From: Pomphorhynchus laevis
Lineage: Eukaryota > Acanthocephala > Palaeacanthocephala > Echinorhynchida > Pomphorhynchidae
DNA length: 64,000 nt
Direction of reading: 5' to 3'
Assembly (NCBI GenBank): GCA_012934845.2
Contig: WNNJ02002023.1
Span: forward strand, 22,836 to 86,835
A program made the translations under genes and the position numbers. The stretch's first letter is position 1, and each line of letters opens with the position of its first letter. This document shows positions 49,801 through 59,729 of the stretch, in pieces. The notes under the pieces are model-generated. The model was not told where the DNA came from. It saw only the letters and a program-made list of their open reading frames with translations, and did no database searches.

Positions 49801-52800
49801 TTATCAATCAACATAGCTATAAATTATAGGTGTGTAACCCAATTTATTAAAAGATGACTATGAAAGAAACTACTGTTGTTTCGAAGATTGTGATCTTTGA
49901 AATTAATTTAATAATATAGTCAACTGGTAAACACAAAATTTCTGTTTTTCTGTCGCAATCTGCGACAAAAAAAATCAAAATTATAAAATTAGGTAAAAAA
50001 TCAAATTGCTTTTGGTAAATTCATAAGCCTCTTAATTGTAATTTCTTATTCAGAATTAAAATGATTATTAAATAATAAAATTTTTATAAAATTATTTAAT
50101 TATTTATAAATTAGAAAATTATTTTTTATTTAATTATATTAACTGAAAATTTAATTTTAATTTCATAAAAAATTACTTTAATGATATTATTTAATAATAT
50201 TATTAATAATATGATAATATTATTTACATTTTCGACAAATTGAACACCTGAATGTAGATAAAACACATTTTTTGTCGATTCATTTTGCTGACTCTTCTCT
50301 CGTGGCATCAATTAAACCAAATAAACTTTTATGAGTGAAATGCGGACGTACATTTGAAATTCATTTAAAAAATTCAATTCTTAAAATAATAGATAGGGTA
50401 AACTTGATCCTGCTTATCCATAAAGAATTTTATTAATAAAATGCAACGAGAATTTACAATTAATATTTAAATTTTTACCTCATTTACAAATGTTTTTAAC
50501 CCGAATAAACGTCCAGCTGTTAAACTATCATAATGAGATATTCCAAGCATCCATACCATTGGATAGAAGAAATACGATAATAGGTACTTAAAGTAAACAT
50601 TAAGACATAAATGCGGAATGCGATTATACCTGAAAATCGATGTGTTTTCTACCGAACATTGAAAAGATCCATACGCAGATACTATCTGCGAAACTTAGAA
50701 TAGATATCATCGCTATAAGAGCCGCCATTATAGCAGCGCAAATACTCAAGGCTATACGAGCTCCAGATAGTATTGCATCCAAACAATTTATGTACTTCTC
50801 TCTAAAACGAACTTCATTTCGTGTAAGAAAATTGACTTTAAAATAATTACTTTAAAATGATTAATATGTTCTCTAATTTTTAATCTTTCGACGTAATTTT
50901 AGCCTAAAAATGTGAAGTGATTTTTATTCAGAATTGAAATGATATCTCACACTTCTTTAGTGACAATTACTATTCGTTTGCAAACCAAACTATAAGAACT
51001 TTTGTTTTTTAATTAAAAAACTGTACAGTTTTTGGACCCAAAGTTCTATGTCAATCAGTTTAACAAGTTAGCAACACTAATTTACGCTTTCAATAAAAAA
51101 CTTAAGTGCTAATTTACTATTCGTTTGCAAACCAAACTATAAGAACTTTTGTTTTTTTAATTAAAAAACTGTACAGTTTTTGGACCCAAAGTTCTATGTC
51201 AATCAGTTTAACAAGTTAGCAACACTAATTTAAGCTTTCAATAAAAAACTTAAGAGCTAATTTACTATTCGTTTGCAAACCAAACTATAAGAACTTTTGT
51301 TTTTTTTAATTAAAAAACTGTACAGTTTTTGGACTTAAAGTTCTATGTCAATCAGTTTAACAAGTTAGCAACACTTGATGTTGAAAATGAATTTTGTTTC
51401 AATAAAAAAGCTCAAGAGCTAATTTTTCAACGATGCTGTTTCAAATTCTTTAGCTATTCGAGAACTATTTAGTAAAAACACAGGTGAACCAAAAAGCTAA
51501 AAAATAAGCGTCATATCCGGAGTTTTGATTTTTCAGTTATTCTAAATGCAGGTCATAGAATTTGAAGCGCATCTTCTACATAACTTTCGTCATAACGGCA
51601 AAATAAATAAGGAATACTTAAAACGTAATCCCCAACGATAAAAATTAGTGCTATCGATATTAGTGTTACATATTAAATTAGAATTGAATCAAAGAAAGGA
51701 CAGTTTATTTAATAAAAAGTTTCAGTCCAATATTTCAATATCATCAGGAACTTTAGTTTTATAACAGTCGTCTTTTGATTCCATTTAATATATAAATTAA
51801 AAGAAATAAATGGATATTTTCACAAATACTAAATAAATGTTTAATATGGTTAAACATAATTCATTTTGATCCCTTTTTTAATCGGAATTTTGGAGCTGGA
51901 TCAATGAAACCGCCGCCATTTTAACTAATCAATTATTATAATAATGAATTAGTAGTTTACGGTTATATTTTTAAGAACTATTTAATATTAAATAGTAATA
52001 AATAATAATAAATTATTATCAAAAGATAATAATTGATTTAGTGGAAAAAAAATTAATGGAAAAGTTAATGAATAAAAGCATAAAATATCTTTTAAAATGT
52101 AATAATAATCATATTGTGGAACAAAATATCTACATAAAGAGAAACGGAAGAATCATAAGTAGCACAAAGTCACATTAAAGACAGAACATATCAACTTTCT
52201 TATTGCACAATACTTCATGAACTCAAATGCGATAAAATGGCTGGATTAAAAGGAATTATCACTAAAATACTCAGAGCACTTGCCTTGAGATGAGTGGTAA
52301 CAGAAACGTTTTAATTACATATGGGCATTAAAAGCCGAAAGAATTGGAATACTTCCATGTTATAAGTAATCGCTAGTGATTGTTCGAGCAACACAGCTAT
52401 CAATCTACTATACGTAGCTTACAAAATACTAGAGTTAATTATTCTTAACAAAATCTGCCCCCAAGGTATTCAAACATTATCCGTACATCATCAGCCACTC
52501 TAAATAATGCTATATAGTAAGTTAATAAACTATCGTTCACTAAGGAACGATAATATCCGACGAATGTATTCGTAATACAAAAGCTGTGACTGGATAGGGA
52601 GGCTAACGTAGCATTCGACAATTTGAATTTGGTATGGCGTGACAGAAACTTATCGATAAAAACAAAAATAAAGATTTACTGTTCGCTGACGCGCCCAGTG
52701 TTATCGTTCGGTGCGTTATCCTGCGAAAATTGCAACAATCGAGAATGCGATCTTGTAAATCGATGGTTTAGAAAAATGACAAATAAAACTATTCCTGATC

Positions 52801-55334
52801 ATATTTCTAACTCCTTCAAATAGCCAATGTGGAATAATCACTTCGATTGATTCGATAATCGAAATGTCCAGACTACGCTACCGTTGAAGGAGTTACCTAC
52901 TGCTAATATAAAACATTGTATTCTTAAGATTATGATGATAATCTTAAGAGTGATAGAAATAAATATTGGAAACGTTCTTGAGATGGTGTGTGAAAGAGAA
53001 CAATTAAGCCCTTCGAAATCGATGCAAACCTTATATTGTACTCATGTCCGAATGTAAGATAGTAATTATTCTGTACAAACTATTCGTTCCTGGATTCGTT
53101 TAGTGGCATTTTGACTCATGCACTATTGTGCTTTGTGTTCATTTTAAAAGTTGTAACCTACAACCTGAGCACATTTAATAATTTTATTTATACACGAGCA
53201 GAAAATATGAAAATTAATTACTTTCTCAGAATCCAGTAAGCTTAACGTGCAAGTGCCATCTACCAAGTTGCATTACCACAAAGAGCGTATCGATTTTAAT
53301 TATGAACACTCAGGATTAAAATTTGTTGCACAGAAGAGGAGGTTATTTAATTATAATTTTATTAAATCAAATTTATTGCATAAACTAATGGAATTTATAA
53401 TTAAATGAGTCTGGCATTTAATAAACTTTAATTGATTTGTTATTTGAAATTTATATAAATTTATTTTAAATTAAATGAGTTTGAAATTTGATAAGTTATT
53501 AAGAGTCATATAATGAATCACATACTCAGTTTTGTATTCACGTATTGATTTGATGGTAATCTTTGATTTTAATATTTCCGGAAAGGATAACTTCGATAAA
53601 GCTAATGCACCGGGTGCACCCATTAAACATGCGGTTAGTAAATGTTCTTTTTGAATCTAAAATTACATAATTATTTTCTCAGTGTTCGCAATACAAAATA
53701 TTAATAAATAAAATTTAAAATATGTATTTTAAGTATTTATACATTAATACAACTATATAACAATATTATGTAATTGTCGTTATATTTAAGGTAAAACAAT
53801 TATAAAATCAAAGGTAGATATTAGAAAGCTTAAAATAATTGCACGTCAGCCGTTTAGACAACTAAAATTTGATTATTTAAATGCAGGTTAACAACAGACG
53901 TTTGCAAATATTTCCTTATAGAGTGCAAAGTAAGTGAGTACAATCCTTCATCAAGTAACTTTACCTTTTTCTATTATCAATAATAGTAAAAATAAACATC
54001 ATAATTTAATTATTATTAATCATTAATAAATTATTAAATAGGTTGTATTATTAGAATTGGTTAAATCCCACATGGTCAGTATACCATATTATCAAGTGAT
54101 TACAAAGTTAATTTTGTAAGTTTAACAGTTTTTTCAGAAGCGCTATTTTTCGGGATTCAAAATACGAAAAATGTGGTATGAAACTGAATTATAAAAATAT
54201 TACGCATTTGAAACTATGTGATATTTTGATTAAAAAAATTATACTTGATAAAATTCGGTGAATAATACAGAAAAATACTTTTTCTGTATTATTAATAATT
54301 TATAATAATTAATTATTTATTAAATAATAATTAAATTTTACATAACTTTTGTTAATTTAAGGTTCAATTTAATTAATTTCCTTCAATTTTATTTTACTAT
54401 TGGCTTTTGCAAATCTTTCTATACAACATTGTATAATACAATATTACAATTTAATAATACAATTTAATGTTTTTATAATACAATTTAAATTAGCATTACA
54501 CGTATTATTATGCGCAATAAAATACCTTCACAAAAATAATTTGTTCAGTAATAATTTCTATGAAGGATAAACATAAACTCAAAGTAACTTAATACAAAAA
54601 ATTTAAATATCTAAATTATAATTTAAATTTGTAAATTTAATGAGTCACTTTATACATTTATATTAAATGAAAAGCAAATATTTATTGTTTTTATTTCAAT
54701 TAAATTTCCAAAAAAATATTTTAAACATTTAATTTTAGTTAAACTTTATGTTTATTCATTTACTCCTTAACGATTATTTTGTAATCAATTCATTAATTCG
54801 CAAGTAGAAAGACAATAACTAATAGATCAGAGTATTGTTTTTAAAGTTTTATAATGTGCCTTTTTTGTAGAAATCATCGTAGTTTGGTCGTTAAGTCGTA
54901 AAAGACATTGTTACATTCTTTAACGAAGTTTTTAATAAAAGACATTCAATCATTATGAAAATATAATATGATGCTATATTTTTATTAATATTTACCTTAA
55001 ATTCAATAATTGCTCCAAAAACTGATCCAGCAATTGAAGCAAATCCCCCGGCCATAACAACAAATAGTTCGGAATCAGTCATGTGCTTCATAAACGGCTT
55101 TATCAATATTGGAGCTTCAGACTATTGGAGCGGAAATAATATAAATATATATTATAAGAGCAAAGTTCAAACCAGTCCAAGAAATATGTTAGCGGCAGAA
55201 TTTACTGTTTCGGCAGCCGATGTACCAAGTAAAAAACAGAGACCGGAGGCAAGAAAAGCAATTGCATACTGAATGATATTATAATAGTACAGGATACTTA
55301 TAATAGCAGAGAAGTAAATAATCAGCGGGAATAC
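43843..55334 (-). CDS. SLC28-like concentrative nucleoside transporter, middle and C-terminal exons
   Basis: SLC28/CNT proteins are sodium- or proton-coupled importers of nucleosides at the plasma membrane. Minus-strand exons in order: 55,334-55,173 (VFPLIIYFSAIISILYYYN, GTSAAETVNSAANIFLGL); 55,121-54,996 (SEAPILIKPFMKHMTDSELF, MAGGFASIAGSVFGAII); 53,656 to about 53,526 (HLLTACLMGAPGALALSKLS, FPE); 50,835-50,630 (ILSGARIALSICAAIMAALI); 50,586-50,479 (FFYPMVWMLGISHYDSLTAG, LFGLKTFVNE); 50,325-50,248 (tentative); 44,202-44,022 (VVVMTYALCGFSNISSIAIV); 43,871-43,843 (tentative end, NVFHWRKFK). All match the family motif order. The N-terminal exons were not found; a LINE sits immediately upstream. 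Two points are odd: the 53.5 to 50.8 kb splice does not join in phase, and the tentative sixth exon contains a TGA. The gene may be decayed or may have an unseen exon. Confidence 0.75.
44009..44022 (-). promoter_or_regulatory. Splice donor GTAAGT after the TYALCGF exon
   Basis: A canonical donor ends the exon in phase 1. The tiny final exon at 43,871-43,843 follows an AAATACAG acceptor and restores the phase. Confidence 0.5.
44470..45420 (-). mobile_element. LINE fragment with C-terminal RPDG nuclease-like domain
   Basis: Minus-strand C-terminal piece of a reverse transcriptase protein: VTQLDDQTITVAVDLRTSVK, a finger FRCDCGSYSDSSAIHSLDC, then RHAHHVVVNGLIRSSLSG, LTRDDVKRPDG, AGEVANSAAEAKCCKYRGLD and FVPLLIETFGAVGP. 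The CxC...H...C finger followed by a KRPDG motif is the pattern of restriction-like-endonuclease LINEs; assignment to that class is inference. It differs from the family at 29 and 57 kb. It lies in a large SLC28 intron in the same orientation and is GC-rich compared with it. Confidence 0.7.
45430..46950. repeat. Dispersed direct repeat of about 105 bp in an SLC28 intron
   Basis: TATGAGGTAATAAAACATTTGAAAC and the following 80 bp, ending CACTGAAAATT(G/A)CAGTTTCA, occur at about 45,760-45,865 and again at about 46,828-46,930, in the same orientation and about 1.07 kb apart. The hairpin at 46,111-46,269 lies between them. Confidence 0.7.
46111..46269. repeat. Inverted repeat (62-bp arms, 34-bp loop)
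   Basis: Arms 46,111-46,172 and 46,207-46,269 are near-perfect reverse complements beginning TGTAAGCCAG and meeting at CACTGATGAGTC. The loop is GC-rich. AATATG/TTTTACAT sequences flank both sides. It may be a small foldback or MITE-type element. Confidence 0.8.
47701..47990 (-). mobile_element. PLE-type terminal fragments in tandem and inverted
   Basis: Two copies about 120 bp apart (47,701-47,785 and 47,821-47,900) read on the minus strand CTGAAGA, a hairpin, GAAATAT, then AAAAATAATTTCCTCTTTA and CTTTGATCCAGCTCCAATAA. A third, partial copy lies inverted at 47,938-47,990, and CTGGATCAA sequence recurs at 51,895. These look like solo ends of a Penelope-type element; no coding is attached. 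Confidence 0.5.
48361..48652 (+). repeat. 292-bp direct repeat, copy 1
   Basis: Starts TATAAATGCGATTTATTTTA, continues through a long TAATATTA-rich part and ends TTTCATAAAAAATTA. The second copy lies exactly 1,080 bp downstream with no insertion or deletion between copies and only a few substitutions, so the duplication is recent. Confidence 0.9.
49441..49732 (+). repeat. 292-bp direct repeat, copy 2
   Basis: Colinear with the copy at 48,361. Its end (ATTTCATAAAAAATTAC) recurs once more with about 50 bp of following sequence at 50,158-50,212, suggesting repeated local duplication. The 790 bp between the copies has no gene. Confidence 0.9.
50969..51425 (+). repeat. Tandem repeat, three units of about 147 bp
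   Basis: Units start TACTATTCGTTTGCAAACCA at 50,969, 51,115 and 51,262. The first two are almost identical; the last part of the third diverges. Each contains the short inverted pair AAAAACTGTACAGTTTTT. It lies in the SLC28 intron just upstream of the 50,835 exon. Confidence 0.9.
51660..51910 (-). mobile_element. PLE-type terminal relic
   Basis: On the minus strand CCTGATGATATTGAAATATT is followed by GGACTGAAAC and AATAAACTGTCCTTTCTTTG, an arrangement like other PLE ends here. A GGAGCTGGATCAA block near 51,891 matches the fragments at 47.7-48.0 kb. No coding is attached. Confidence 0.35.
52130..52830 (+). mobile_element. LINE relic
   Basis: Traces of a reverse transcriptase near 52,215-52,440 (LKCDKMAGLKGIITKILRAL; INLLYVAYKILELIILNKI) and the later segment in frame at 52,623-52,823 (LVWRDRNLSIKTKIKIYCSL, TRPVLSFGA), the typical post-RT region of LINE ORFs. 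Large internal parts, including motif C, are missing. It lies in an SLC28 intron in the opposite orientation. Confidence 0.6.
52831..53525. other. Intronic AT-rich stretch, nothing recognised
   Basis: Between a LINE relic and an SLC28 exon. A missing small SLC28 exon that would correct the splice phase might lie between here and 50.8 kb, but none was found. Confidence 0.4.
53657..54995 (-). other. SLC28 intron, AT-rich, nothing recognised
   Basis: Bounded by a GTAAAT donor and an AATTTTAG acceptor. No repeat or coding segment seen. Confidence 0.5.
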
Positions 55335-55452
55335 CTGCAAAAGATTAAAGTAAAAATGTAATAATTTATTAAATTAGTAATATTTATTATAAATTATTTA
55401 ATTAATTAATAATTATTAAATTATTTGATAATTATATTAAACTACTATTAAT

Positions 55453-55513
55453 GAAGAGTGGTCCCGCTTTATCATCGGGTGCCCCTACGTCTTTCGACGA
55501 CGCGATCTTGCGG
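55453..55513 (-). mobile_element. 5'-truncated SINE with target-site duplication
   Basis: The last 45 bp of the SINE at 25.7 kb recur here (ACGTAGGGGCACCCGATGAT on the minus strand) with about 20 bp of extra 3' sequence. Both sides carry AAACTACTATTAAT (55,439-55,452 and 55,515-55,528), a 14-bp target-site duplication. This shows insertion by target-primed reverse transcription and fixes the element borders. Confidence 0.8.
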
Positions 55514-55566
55514 CTAAACTACTATTAATAATTACTCATAAATTAACACAATAATTATAAAAATGT

Positions 55567-55868
55567 AAAATAACGATCATTATACACAAAGTTTGGTCTG
55601 GTTAACTCGTCAGTAAAGTTAAACTCACAATAATGCATAATTGGAAGGTTTCTCGTCATGGCCAAAATGGTAATAGAATTTGATCCGAATTCAGATTATA
55701 ATTATTAGTATTAATATTAATAATTAATTAATAATTTTAATCTGAATTCAGATCAAATTCTATTACCATTTTGGCCAAGACGAGAAACCTCCCAATTATG
55801 CATTATAATGAGTATACTTTAATGACGAGTATACCAGACCAAACTTTGTGTGTAATAATCGTTATTTT
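55567..55868. repeat. Inverted repeat of about 302 bp (MITE-like)
   Basis: Arms 55,567-55,700 and 55,737-55,868 are about 90% identical as reverse complements and contain CAAAGTTTGGTCTGG, TAATGCATAATTGG and TTGGCCAAAATGGTAATAG-like sequence. The 36-bp centre is AT-only. Size and structure fit a miniature inverted-repeat transposable element; no clear target duplication was identified. It lies just upstream of the first SLC28 exon found. Confidence 0.8.
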
Positions 55869-55869
55869 A

Positions 55870-56089
55870 AAACTGAGTTTTACATATACTCTTCGGCCTT
55901 TCATGTAAAAATAATTAAGATCACGGAACCAGCAATTGTGTGCTATTAACTGTATGCGATTAGACTTAACAATCGATAATAAATTATCGTTTACTTTTAA
56001 AAATATTATTTACAAATTCGTAGTTACCCTCAAATGGGTCTTATAAATGTCAGAATATAATATTTTTATCCCTATATCTTCGTTATAAT
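55870..56089 (-). other. Probable 3' UTR of the adjacent LINE
   Basis: Non-coding stretch after the last LINE codons, containing TTACCCTCAAATGGGTC, which is close to TTACCCTCTAATGGGTC at 28,489. The shared block suggests related retroelement ends. Confidence 0.4.
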
Positions 56090-58960
56090 CCTTATTACTC
56101 AATTGTGATTGCAACTTTTGTAATTTCTCCTCCTTAACGTCATAGACACTGATTTTGCAATAGATATCGAAATGTTTGTTCTTATTCTTCTTATACAGTC
56201 ATCATACCTATCTACGTATTTTTCTGCCAATCTAGTGACAATCCGCTTAATCACACTGTTTGCTACATGACCTATTCCTCCAACTGTCGAGAAAATCATA
56301 GGGTGGAATGCCGCTTGCTCAATTCTTGTAATTCTTTCTGCGTACTTTGCGTTTTTCGACTTTCATGGAATGTAAATGGATCAGTCATGCGCTCTAAGGA
56401 ATATGAAGGTGCTAAATTGTTGAAGACACATACGTCCATATAGAACCGCCCCCAGATATTCCCGTATAGCCCATTGCAACAAATATCAGCTCTGGCCTTT
56501 CTATCTTTCGTGGTAGTCGATCTGTCAAAATCTATAGAATGCGGAACTGGCTGTAATATAGGTTCCTTCGTCACCAGTTTACAGATCCCGTTTAACGGTT
56601 TGATAATTTCATCGACTACTATATTATGTCTAATGTAATTGAGACCTTAACATTTACACTACAATGCATGTGTTACATTTAAATCCATACCACATGTGCA
56701 AAAGGCAGTTAGGGTTTTAGGCTCCCATGCATATCGCACTGCTATCGCGTCTTCAAACTCTTGTGAGTTCAGAAGTCTGTTAAGATCTCGTTCAGAGTAA
56801 TCAATAATTTTGAGTTGATCCAGCTTTTGTTTAATCTTATTCTGATCATGCGCTTCATTTTGTAATATCTTTTGTTTGTTACGTAGTTCGTTTCCTCTCA
56901 GTCCATCGATGCTTGGTTTGCACATCGAGTACGAAACTCGATATTCATTCTCGCCTTCCATTGGTGTTGGAAAACTCTATTTAACATAAGATACGCCGCA
57001 AAAGTATTCTCCGTAATTAGATCGTCTAGTTTTGATACGTCCGCCTTGAATTCTCTAATTTGTTCCTTCACTTGATGTTCAACATAGTTGTTCGTTCCAA
57101 TGTAACTGCCTAGGTATTTGACTCCATATGTTCGGATCTGTAATCCACTTTCCTCAAAAAGATTTGTATCTCCAATATTTTCTCGTGTTAAAATTACACA
57201 CTTCTCCGGATTTACGTTGTATTCGTAAGCTAGTCCATATCGTTTTACTAGCTCCCACACCTTGACTAAATCTTCTGCCTTTCCTACGCAAGCAGTGTTG
57301 AGCACTAGGAGAATTTTGTCTCAGCTTTTCGATAAACGGTAAGGACGCGGCAGCAAAGGCTGCCATCGATAGAGGATCTCCTTGAGTGAATCTGTCAGCT
57401 GACATCAAAGAGATCCCATCGACTATTAACTGTGATGGCTTTGCGTATGTATTATTCAGAATTATACTCAAGGACGGGCAGATGTACTTCATATTTTCGA
57501 GGGTGAGCGATCTATTAACAGAGTTAAAAGCATTTCTAGCATCCAGCAGAAGAAGGCAATTATCGGGGGAAGCTAAAAAGGAAGATCGAACTATGTGTAT
57601 GGCGATCTCGGTCCCTCCGCATTGTCCAGTACATAGCTGTACAGATCCGCGTACATTTGTTAAATCATCGCCTATATGTTCGAGTATTGCTCGGCCTATT
57701 ATCCTGCGTAGCACTTCCCCAATTCCCACCGGCCGGCCTCCCGGGTTCTTGTTCAGAGGTATAAGTCGACTAACCGTATACGCATCCAATCTACTTGATT
57801 CAATGTGCTCTATCGATATTTTGATGTCGAATTCACTTATCATACACGCTAATCTTCTTAAAGTCATACCAAATGCTGTAAGAAACGATCTCCATCATTC
57901 CGAGTCAACTCCTAAGGGACCTGCTGAACCATGTGTTCGCCTTGCAGCTTTTATAATATGTTCATGATCCATGCTGAAAAATCTTATTGAGTGATGTTCA
58001 GCACATCTGTCCATTGGAGCAGTCAATTTTAAATTAGTAAGACCTTTAGACGCTGTTGGATGCATATCCTCCAAGTGCTGCAATACCGTTTTGTTGTTTA
58101 CTATTTCCTCTAAAGGTATCACTCCACCGCCTGAATCATTCTTGAGCATTCTGGATGCTTTCGCTACATGTCCATTTCCGATAAAATTTATTACCCTCCG
58201 GACGGTCGGAGCATGACGTTGGGCACGAGAGTGAAAATCATCTTGTTTCATCTTTTGCAAGTACCGTGCTTCCTTTAATAAATCTCCTAATTGTTGCACC
58301 TTCCATAATTTGATACGTCTTTCAATTGTTTTCCTTATATAGCTTATCTTGCGAGTCTTTATGCGTTGTAATGTTAACTGACATAATACAGTCGCTCGTT
58401 TCAGAGAATTATCCGAGGTAAATGTTGTTCGGTTAAACGATTCAAAGCAATCTGCTAGTAAGTCAATAAATTCCTTGCTTGTGTTACACGCCGGTAGTTT
58501 AAAATGATTTGGATACCAGTGTATAACTTCTTGATATATCGCATTAATTTCAAAATCGACAATGTATCTTTATTGTTGTTGATTATTAGCAGTTATAATA
58601 TGCTCTGTTGCTGCTTCCCTGACCGTTTCAACGTATTCAAGAGTCCTAGGATCATGATCGTCGGTAGTATTGATTTGTACATTTAGAACTTCTCTGTCAG
58701 CTGCATTCTTATAATCACATCTCACGCCTTGGTAATTAGACGGTTTATCCAATTCATGATTTGAACAGTTAGCAGCCGCACAGTTAATACATTTTTTGCC
58801 CGCCTTTGGGCATTTGCGAGATTTACATTTTGCATTCTGCCCATTGCAACCAGAACATTTCACCTCTGAGGAAGGTTTTCCCATTGGCATTACGATAACG
58901 GCGATTTGTAAGCAGTTAGTATTTGTAATTAACTTGAACACTTTAAACCTTTTGTATATA
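56090..58960 (-). mobile_element. Near-complete LINE with Cys-rich N-terminus, RT and nuclease-like C-terminus
   Basis: Minus-strand parts in order. An N-terminal cysteine-rich domain (58,941-58,750) carries KCSGCNGQNAKCKSRKC, PKAGKKCINC and NCSNH. A middle region (58,500-57,900) reads LKLTAPMDRCAEHHSIRFFS and HGSAGPLGVDSE. The reverse transcriptase (57,867-56,960) has RLIPLNKNPGGRPVGIGEVL, RRIIGR, motif A LLLLDARNAFNSVNRSLTLE and motif B TQGDPLSMAAFA. The motif C region near 57,310 is shifted out of frame and its YADD is lost. Then come a finger CTCGMDLNVTHAL (56,690) and a nuclease-like tail (ARADICCNGLYGN, RFYMDVCVFNNLAPSY, FSTVGGIGH). Frameshifts lie near 57,900, 57,310, 56,960, 56,600 and 56,300. 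The layout resembles restriction-like-endonuclease LINEs; that class is inference. It sits where N-terminal SLC28 exons would be expected. Confidence 0.8.
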
Positions 58961-59729
58961 TTAATATTGTATATATTAATATTGTATGTTTATTAGTTAT
59001 CAAACTTTTTTTAAGGTCTATTATCGTTTACTTATAAACACGAAAATCAATAAAATAATAATTTTTATTTTAAATATAAAAATTAAAATAAAAAAATTAT
59101 TTATTAAATATGAAATAAAAGTAACCCCAATGGGAATTCATTATGCTTGTGAAGATGTCTCTTCAGAGCAATTAAAAATATTCTGATATTGTTGACGAAC
59201 TTCCTGCCGATTAACGTGTGAGTTTTCGCTGCTTTTACGAAATTATAAGTTATAAATTGTACGATCCATAGGCGCAACGAGTTTTATTTCTTACATCCTT
59301 GTTCTCTCTACAACAGCGTATGTTTCAAATTTTCCAACAACACAGGTGTTTCGTAGCCAATCGTTCTGGACAATCGCAATGTAAAAATGTATTCCGCAGA
59401 GTTAGAAGTAAGAAATTACATTCTTAACGATAAGAGGGATTAGAGCGGTTGACTCATATAAAGGAATTACACGTGCCATCCATATTATACAAAAACCTAA
59501 GCCCGTTTACATTGACTTAGCATTCAATATTTTATTGTCCATGACCATAACATGTTATAAGCAGATACTATTATTTTTATCAGACGAATTATTTTAACAT
59601 TTTATGCTCTTGAGTCTTGTATCAGCGATTTTATAACGAATGGTCCATTGAATCGTATTTTATTGATTTTATTAAATTCGTAATCTTTCGATTCAAAAAA
59701 ATAACCAAAGTAAGCATACATGATGTGTT
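58961..59729. other. Intergenic stretch before the satellite
   Basis: Mixed composition; 59,200-59,700 is richer in GC than its surroundings and may be a transposon relic, but no domain could be recognised. Confidence 0.35.

Noticed and set aside
49855-49985. Candidate SLC28 exon after a T-rich acceptor (TTTTTTGTCGCAG)
   Set aside because: The translation shows no match to the family between FVNE and TYALCGF; the segment at 50,248-50,325 fits better.
50640-50846. Plus-strand ORF of 68 codons
   Set aside because: Antisense of the SLC28 exon at 50,630-50,835, which has good splice sites on the minus strand.
55081-55272. Plus-strand ORF of 63 codons
   Set aside because: Antisense of two SLC28 exons and their short intron.
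57386-57967. Plus-strand ORF of 193 codons
   Set aside because: Antisense of the LINE reverse transcriptase, whose minus-strand reading has clear RT motifs.
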